A DNA stretch of 10,974 nt from NCBI GenBank assembly GCA_030149585.1, contig JASFBJ010000106.1:1-10974 (forward strand). The letters are read 5' to 3'. The notes beneath the pieces were generated by a model that worked only from the letters and a program-made list of their open reading frames with translations, was not told the origin of the DNA and made no database searches. This stretch comes from Desulfobacterales bacterium. GTDB taxonomy: Bacteria; Desulfobacterota; Desulfobacteria; Desulfobacterales; JASFBJ01. Below, one piece after another: positions 7,881 through 10,974 of the stretch (position 1 is the stretch's first letter; each line of letters begins with the position of its first letter). Both the position numbers and the translations under genes were made by a program.

Positions 7881-7888
7881 ATCACCTT
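7881..7888 (-). promoter_or_regulatory. Ribosome-binding site of the exported nuclease gene
   Basis: AAGGTGAT on the minus strand is complementary to the 16S rRNA tail and lies 7 nt before ATG 7873. It shows that the in-frame GTG at 7885-7883, part of this site, is not the start. Confidence 0.75.
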
Positions 7889-7925
7889 TTTTTATGTTTT
7901 AATATTCAGTGCAATGTTTTCATGC

Positions 7926-7957
7926 TTGACAGCAAAAATCAAATATTACATTATAAT
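7926..7957 (+). promoter_or_regulatory. Promoter candidate for the mla operon
   Basis: TTGACA (7926-7931) and TATAAT (7952-7957) both match the sigma-70 consensus exactly, but the spacer is 20 nt, longer than the usual 16-18. It lies just upstream of mlaE, so the leader would be short (about 25 nt). The -10 box belongs to the symmetric ATTATAAT (7950-7957), which also reads TATAAT on the minus strand and could serve the divergent nuclease gene. Its position inside the longer mlaE frame that begins at ATG 7914 supports the downstream start. Confidence 0.45.
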
Positions 7958-7988
7958 AAATTATTTTAATATCAAAAGGTATTTTTAT

Positions 7989-8792
7989 ATGGAATATTTT
8001 GCAAGTATAACATCATCGCTGGCCTCTTTGGGCAGATCTGTTATTGAGCCTGTACAGCAAATGGGCAAAATTGCGATTTTTTTTTTCAGGGCATTTATCC
8101 ATATTTTTTCATTTCCCCAGCAGCTATCTAAAATCATTGAGCATGTTTATTTTATTGGTGCGAAATCAGTCTTTGTGGTTTGTTTAACCGGCGCTTTTAC
8201 CGGAATGGTGTTAGGGCTGCAAGGATATTATAATTTATCAAAATTTGGCTCAGAAGGGGCGCTGGGCGCTGTTGTTGCGCTTACTTTAATCCGCGAAATG
8301 GGGCCGGTGATGTCGGCAATTATGATAATCAGCCGGGCCGGCAGCGCCATGTCCGCTGAAATCGGAATCATGCGAATATCAGAGCAGATTGATGCTCTTT
8401 TTACAATGGATATTAATCCTGTACGATTTTTGGTGACGCCACGTCTGATTGCAGCTTTAATCAGTTTCCCCATTTTAACAGCGCTGTTTGATGTTATTGG
8501 AATTTTTGGCGGATATCTGACTGGTTCGCTTATGCTGGGGATTAATTCAGCGATTTATTATTCAAGGGTTAATTCCAGTGTTTTGATGGAGGATGTGAGT
8601 GGTGGTTTTATCAAGTCTATTTTTTTCGCTCTTTTTGTAATAACGATTTGTTGTTTTCAGGGGTATTATACCCATACCAGGAAGGATGGTTTTGGGGCCA
8701 AAGGTGTTGGTCTTGCAACTACCTCGGCTGTTGTAACCTCTTGTGTAATGGTTTTGATTGTGGACTATGTATTAACCTCATTTTTATTGTGA
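7989..8792 (+). CDS. mlaE: MlaE, ABC transporter permease for phospholipid transport
   Basis: Inner-membrane permease of the Mla phospholipid transporter, 267 residues, matching the usual length of about 260. Hydrophobic segments run through the protein. The family's most conserved stretch is intact: GMVLGLQGY near residues 72-80, LIREMGPV before residue 110, RAGSAMSAEIG at 116-126, then EQIDALFTMDINP. An N-terminal amphipathic region precedes the first membrane helix, as in E. coli MlaE. The start is ATG 7989 because AAAAGGT (7974-7980) sits 8 nt before it; a longer frame from ATG 7914 would add 25 residues that cross the promoter candidate. A run of ten T (8077-8086) lies in codons for IFFF near residues 30-33. 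The stop is 5 bp before mlaF. MlaE and MlaF form the transporter core that receives lipid through the MlaD ring. Confidence in the family is very high. Confidence 0.95.
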   Translation: MEYFASITSSLASLGRSVIEPVQQMGKIAIFFFRAFIHIFSFPQQLSKIIEHVYFIGAKSVFVVCLTGAFTGMVLGLQGYYNLSKFGSEGALGAVVALTLIREMGPVMSAIMIISRAGSAMSAEIGIMRISEQIDALFTMDINPVRFLVTPRLIAALISFPILTALFDVIGIFGGYLTGSLMLGINSAIYYSRVNSSVLMEDVSGGFIKSIFFALFVITICCFQGYYTHTRKDGFGAKGVGLATTSAVVTSCVMVLIVDYVLTSFLL

Positions 8793-8797
8793 TATCT

Positions 8798-9535
8798 ATG
8801 GAACAACCGTTTATTAAATTGGAAAATGTGTGTAAAACTTTTGGGACGAATCAGGTTCTGCGCGGTATTAATCTAAGCATTTTTAAGGGCGAGATAACTA
8901 CCATTATTGGTAAAAGCGGTACAGGGAAAAGTGTATTGCTAAAGCATATTATAGGGCTTTTAAGCCCTGATTCAGGAGATATTTTATTTGAAGGCCACTC
9001 CCTTCGCCTTATGCCTAAAAAAAAAAGAAAAGCCCTGAAATCCAAATTCAGTTATATGTTTCAAGGCGCGGCCCTTTTTGATTCCCTTACTGTATTTGAA
9101 AATATTGCACTGCCTTTAAAAGAGCGCTCTGTTTTAAAAAAGAATAAGATTAAAAAACTTGTGCTTGAAAAATTACAACAGCTTGATCTAAATGATATTG
9201 AAAATAAATATCCTTCCCAGATATCAGGGGGTATGCAAAAAAGGGTGGCTCTTGCCAGAGCATTGATTACTAACCCTGAAATTGTATTATTTGATGAACC
9301 CACCACTGGTTTGGATCCGATTCGAAAAAATGCAGTGCATCAAATGATTACGGATTATCAGAAAAAATTTGGTTATTCCGGCGTAATTGTCAGCCACGAG
9401 ATCCCGGATATCTTTGATATTTCCCAGCGTATTGCCATGCTGGATCATGGCAAGATTGTTTTTGAAGGTTCTCCAGAGCAGATTCAAAATTGTGATACTG
9501 CGCTTGTCCGGCAATTCATTTCAGGACAGGAATAA
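8798..9535 (+). CDS. mlaF: MlaF, ABC transporter ATP-binding protein for phospholipid transport
   Basis: Cytoplasmic ATPase of the Mla transporter, 245 residues, with every ABC motif present. Walker A is GKSGTGKS at 38-45, Q-loop Q89, signature ISGGMQ at 142-147, Walker B IVLFDE with D166 and E167, D-loop GLD at 171-173 and H-loop H200. The SGGMQKR form of the signature is typical of the Mla/Ttg2 group. ATG 8798 is the start: it aligns with known MlaF N-termini, whereas the frame open from 8648 lies wholly inside mlaE. Only a weak GTGAT precedes it, so coupling to mlaE translation (5-bp gap) is likely. A run of ten A (9017-9026) encodes part of the basic patch PKKKRKALKSK at 73-83. In E. coli this subunit is stabilised by the STAS protein MlaB, for which no gene is seen in this window. 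Confidence 0.95.
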   Translation: MEQPFIKLENVCKTFGTNQVLRGINLSIFKGEITTIIGKSGTGKSVLLKHIIGLLSPDSGDILFEGHSLRLMPKKKRKALKSKFSYMFQGAALFDSLTVFENIALPLKERSVLKKNKIKKLVLEKLQQLDLNDIENKYPSQISGGMQKRVALARALITNPEIVLFDEPTTGLDPIRKNAVHQMITDYQKKFGYSGVIVSHEIPDIFDISQRIAMLDHGKIVFEGSPEQIQNCDTALVRQFISGQE

Positions 9536-9609
9536 GTGGTTCGACAGCTCAAACATTTAATAAAAATTGATAAATTAATACTATACAGAGAACGGGTCAG
9601 GAGAAAAAA

Positions 9610-10056
9610 ATGAAGAAAACATCTATTGAAGTCACTGTTGGTGTATTTTTGCTAATCGGCATTCTTTGTGTAGGCTATTTGACAATAAAACTGGGGAAAA
9701 TGGAAATATTCGGTGAGGATTATTATTTGCTCAAGGCACAGTTTGATTCAGTAACAGGCCTGAAATCAGGAGGTCTGGTTGAAATGGCGGGAGTTGAAGT
9801 CGGGCAGATTGACTCGATTATTTTAGATAGAGAAACACAAACTGCTATAGTAGAATTAAAAATTTATGAAAGCGTTAAATTGAGCGATGATGTGATTGCT
9901 TCTGTGAAAACTGACGGACTGATAGGTGATAAGTATATAAAACTATATCCAGGTGGATCAGATGATATTCTTGAACCAGGTGATATAATTTTTGAAACTG
10001 AATCAGCCCTTGATATGGAAGAAATGGTCAGTAAATATATTTTCGGTGATGTTTAG
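9610..10056 (+). CDS. mlaD: MlaD, MCE-domain substrate-binding protein of the phospholipid transporter
   Basis: Membrane-anchored periplasmic MCE protein of 148 residues. In E. coli such subunits form a hexameric ring with a central lipid channel over MlaE. A single N-terminal membrane helix spans about residues 7-27 (VTVGVFLLIGILCVGYLTIKL). The MCE domain follows at about 38-117, with the core GLVEMAGVEVGQIDSI at 55-70 and TDGLIGDKYIKLYPGG at 101-116. A short hydrophobic helix (ALDMEEMVSKYIF, 133-145) closes the protein; in E. coli the equivalent helices line the pore. AGGAG (9599-9603) lies 6 nt before ATG 9610. At 148 residues it is shorter than E. coli MlaD (about 183), because little follows the terminal helix. 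It is separated from mlaF by 74 bp with no terminator seen, so it should be in the same operon. Confidence 0.93.
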   Translation: MKKTSIEVTVGVFLLIGILCVGYLTIKLGKMEIFGEDYYLLKAQFDSVTGLKSGGLVEMAGVEVGQIDSIILDRETQTAIVELKIYESVKLSDDVIASVKTDGLIGDKYIKLYPGGSDDILEPGDIIFETESALDMEEMVSKYIFGDV

Positions 10057-10104
10057 GGCTTTTAAAACTGCCATTTTTTGAAAATGTATATTCTAAATCT
10101 TTAC

Positions 10105-10109
10105 AGGAG
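10105..10109 (+). promoter_or_regulatory. Ribosome-binding site of mlaC
   Basis: AGGAG with 7 nt to ATG 10117. It settles the mlaC start: the earlier in-frame codons TTG 10078 and ATG 10084 have no comparable site and would spoil the signal peptide by adding a basic, non-hydrophobic extension. Confidence 0.75.
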
Positions 10110-10116
10110 AAAAAGG

Positions 10117-10743
10117 ATGTTTTTAAAAAGATTTATAGTTATTTGCTGCCTGTGCATATTCGGCATTACTCCTTTGTCGCTGGCGGCTGATCCTTTAGAG
10201 ACTTTAAGGGGGCCGATTGAAGAGGTTATCAGACTCTTAAATGAACCCTTATACCATGACGCGGCTCTTAAGCAGGAGCAGCGGGATAAAATCTGGAAGA
10301 CAATTCAAACTGTATTTAATTTTAAAGAGGTTAGTAAAAGAACTTTGGCCAGAAACTGGAAAAAGTTCAGCCCAAAGGAGCAAAATGAGTTTGTTGATGT
10401 TTTTTCAGAGTTTTTAGGCAATATCTATGTAGACAAGATTCAGGGAGAATACCATAATGAAAAAATTGCATATCTGAATCAAAAAATTGTAAAAAAAACC
10501 AGAGCCATGGTTCGTACTAATATTTTACGAGCGAGTGTTGAGATCCCTGTTGATTATAAAATGAAATTATTTGACGGGGAATGGAAGATCTATGATGTTA
10601 ATATCGAAGGTGTCAGTCTGGTAAAAAATTATCGGGTTCAGTTTAAAAAAATTCTCTTGAAAAATTCAAATCAGCATCTAATAGAACAAATCCAAAAAAA
10701 GCTTGAAAAACAAAAAGAGAAATATGCCAAAGGTTCAAAATAG
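10117..10743 (+). CDS. mlaC: MlaC, periplasmic phospholipid-binding carrier
   Basis: Soluble periplasmic shuttle of 208 residues (E. coli MlaC is 211) that carries a phospholipid between the outer-membrane MlaA complex and the inner-membrane MlaD ring. Residues 1-23 are a Sec signal peptide (FLKRFIVICCLCIFGITPLS then LAA), with cleavage likely just before DPLETLR. The mature protein has the family blocks FNFKEVSKRTLARNWKKFSP at about 67-86, the following helix EQNEFVDVFSEFLGNIY, and the C-terminal DGEWKIYDVNIEGVSLVKNYR near 157-177. It ends in a lysine/glutamine-rich helix (KKLEKQKEKYAK). A 60-bp gap separates it from mlaD. Its last 20 bases may overlap the start of the next gene, suggesting tight coupling. 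Confidence 0.93.
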   Translation: MFLKRFIVICCLCIFGITPLSLAADPLETLRGPIEEVIRLLNEPLYHDAALKQEQRDKIWKTIQTVFNFKEVSKRTLARNWKKFSPKEQNEFVDVFSEFLGNIYVDKIQGEYHNEKIAYLNQKIVKKTRAMVRTNILRASVEIPVDYKMKLFDGEWKIYDVNIEGVSLVKNYRVQFKKILLKNSNQHLIEQIQKKLEKQKEKYAKGSK

Positions 10744-10974
10744 GGTGGTGATCGTAAAAAGAAAAATTTTTCAAAGAGAGCATGTTTTATTTTTCATGAT
10801 GCTTTTGCTCTTTACAGGATGTGCGCATGAGGGCCGAATCACAGAGATAAGCGCTCCTTTGGAACAAGAAAAAAATATAATAACGGATGATGAGTTGCCG
10901 GCTTCATCTTTATCCATGGCAGATCAGTCTGAAGATAAAGATGAATTCGATGAAGATTTTGACGATGAAGATTT
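10724..10974 (+). CDS. Lipoprotein gene, 5' part, probably mlaA (VacJ)
   Basis: The frame is open to the right edge. From ATG 10724 it gives 83 residues with a lipoprotein signal: basic KRKIFQREH, a hydrophobic core FFMMLLL, then LFTGC with the lipidated cysteine at C33. GTG 10745 or 10748 are alternative starts and would give a more typical 25-26-residue signal; ATG 10724 has AAGAG just before it and overlaps mlaC by 20 bp. The mature part is polar and becomes strongly acidic at the edge (EDKDEFDEDFDDED). None of the conserved MlaA core (such as the YDPLEPFNR-type motif) is inside the window. The mlaA call rests on operon position and lipoprotein nature: MlaA is the outer-membrane lipoprotein that extracts mislocalised phospholipid and hands it to MlaC. 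Another outer-membrane lipoprotein remains possible. Confidence 0.6.
   Translation, partial: MPKVQNRVVIVKRKIFQREHVLFFMMLLLFTGCAHEGRITEISAPLEQEKNIITDDELPASSLSMADQSEDKDEFDEDFDDED

Noticed and set aside
7914..7988. N-terminal extension of mlaE from ATG 7914
   Set aside because: It crosses both promoter hexamers, lacks a ribosome-binding site and does not resemble MlaE N-termini; ATG 7989 has a good site.
8648..8797. N-terminal extension of mlaF by 50 residues
   Set aside because: It lies entirely inside mlaE in another frame and is Cys/Trp/Gly-rich, unlike any ABC ATPase; the ABC domain begins normally at 8798.

Overview
This is an AT-rich stretch of a Gram-negative chromosome carrying envelope genes. 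It encodes a tripartite RND pump and the Mla phospholipid-transport system, so the host has an outer membrane. The Mla order (mlaE-mlaF-mlaD-mlaC, then a lipoprotein resembling mlaA) and the style of the proteins suggest a deltaproteobacterium or Desulfobacterota relative. That placement is inference; there is no rRNA or marker gene to test it. No tRNA, rRNA, CRISPR array or recognisable insertion sequence was found.

Positions 1-4366 (minus strand) hold an efflux operon. A HlyD/AcrA-type membrane fusion protein (3014-4366) is followed, through a one-base TAATG overlap, by an AcrB-like RND permease (3014 down to the left edge). The permease is cut by the window after about 1004 residues. It keeps the paired aspartates of TM4 but has Asn-Asp where AcrB has Lys940-Asn941 in TM10. 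No outer-membrane channel gene lies upstream; one could lie beyond the left edge.

Positions 4367-4725 are non-coding and very AT-rich. They hold a minus-strand promoter candidate for the pump, a near-perfect 17-bp palindrome over its -35 box, two back-to-back 11-bp repeats, and a perfect 12-bp inverted repeat. Positions 4726-6519 (plus) hold an AAA_14/DUF4143 ATPase and a small unrecognised gene just behind it. Positions 6542-7873 (minus) hold an exported endonuclease/exonuclease/phosphatase-fold enzyme with a ComEA-like helix-hairpin-helix tail; it converges on the small gene with a 22-bp gap.

Positions 7926-10974 (plus) are the Mla operon: promoter candidate, mlaE (permease), mlaF (ATPase), mlaD (MCE substrate-binding subunit), mlaC (periplasmic carrier) and the 5' part of a lipoprotein gene, probably mlaA. 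Together they would move phospholipids between the outer and inner membranes and keep the outer membrane asymmetric. No mlaB (STAS) gene is seen among them.

Several starts were set by ribosome-binding sites rather than by the longest reading frame: 4366 for the fusion protein, 7873 for the nuclease, 7989 for mlaE, 8798 for mlaF and 10117 for mlaC. I see no wholly new system. The least explained parts are the ATPase plus small-gene pair, the nuclease-HhH fusion, and the possible control sites at 4448-4641.
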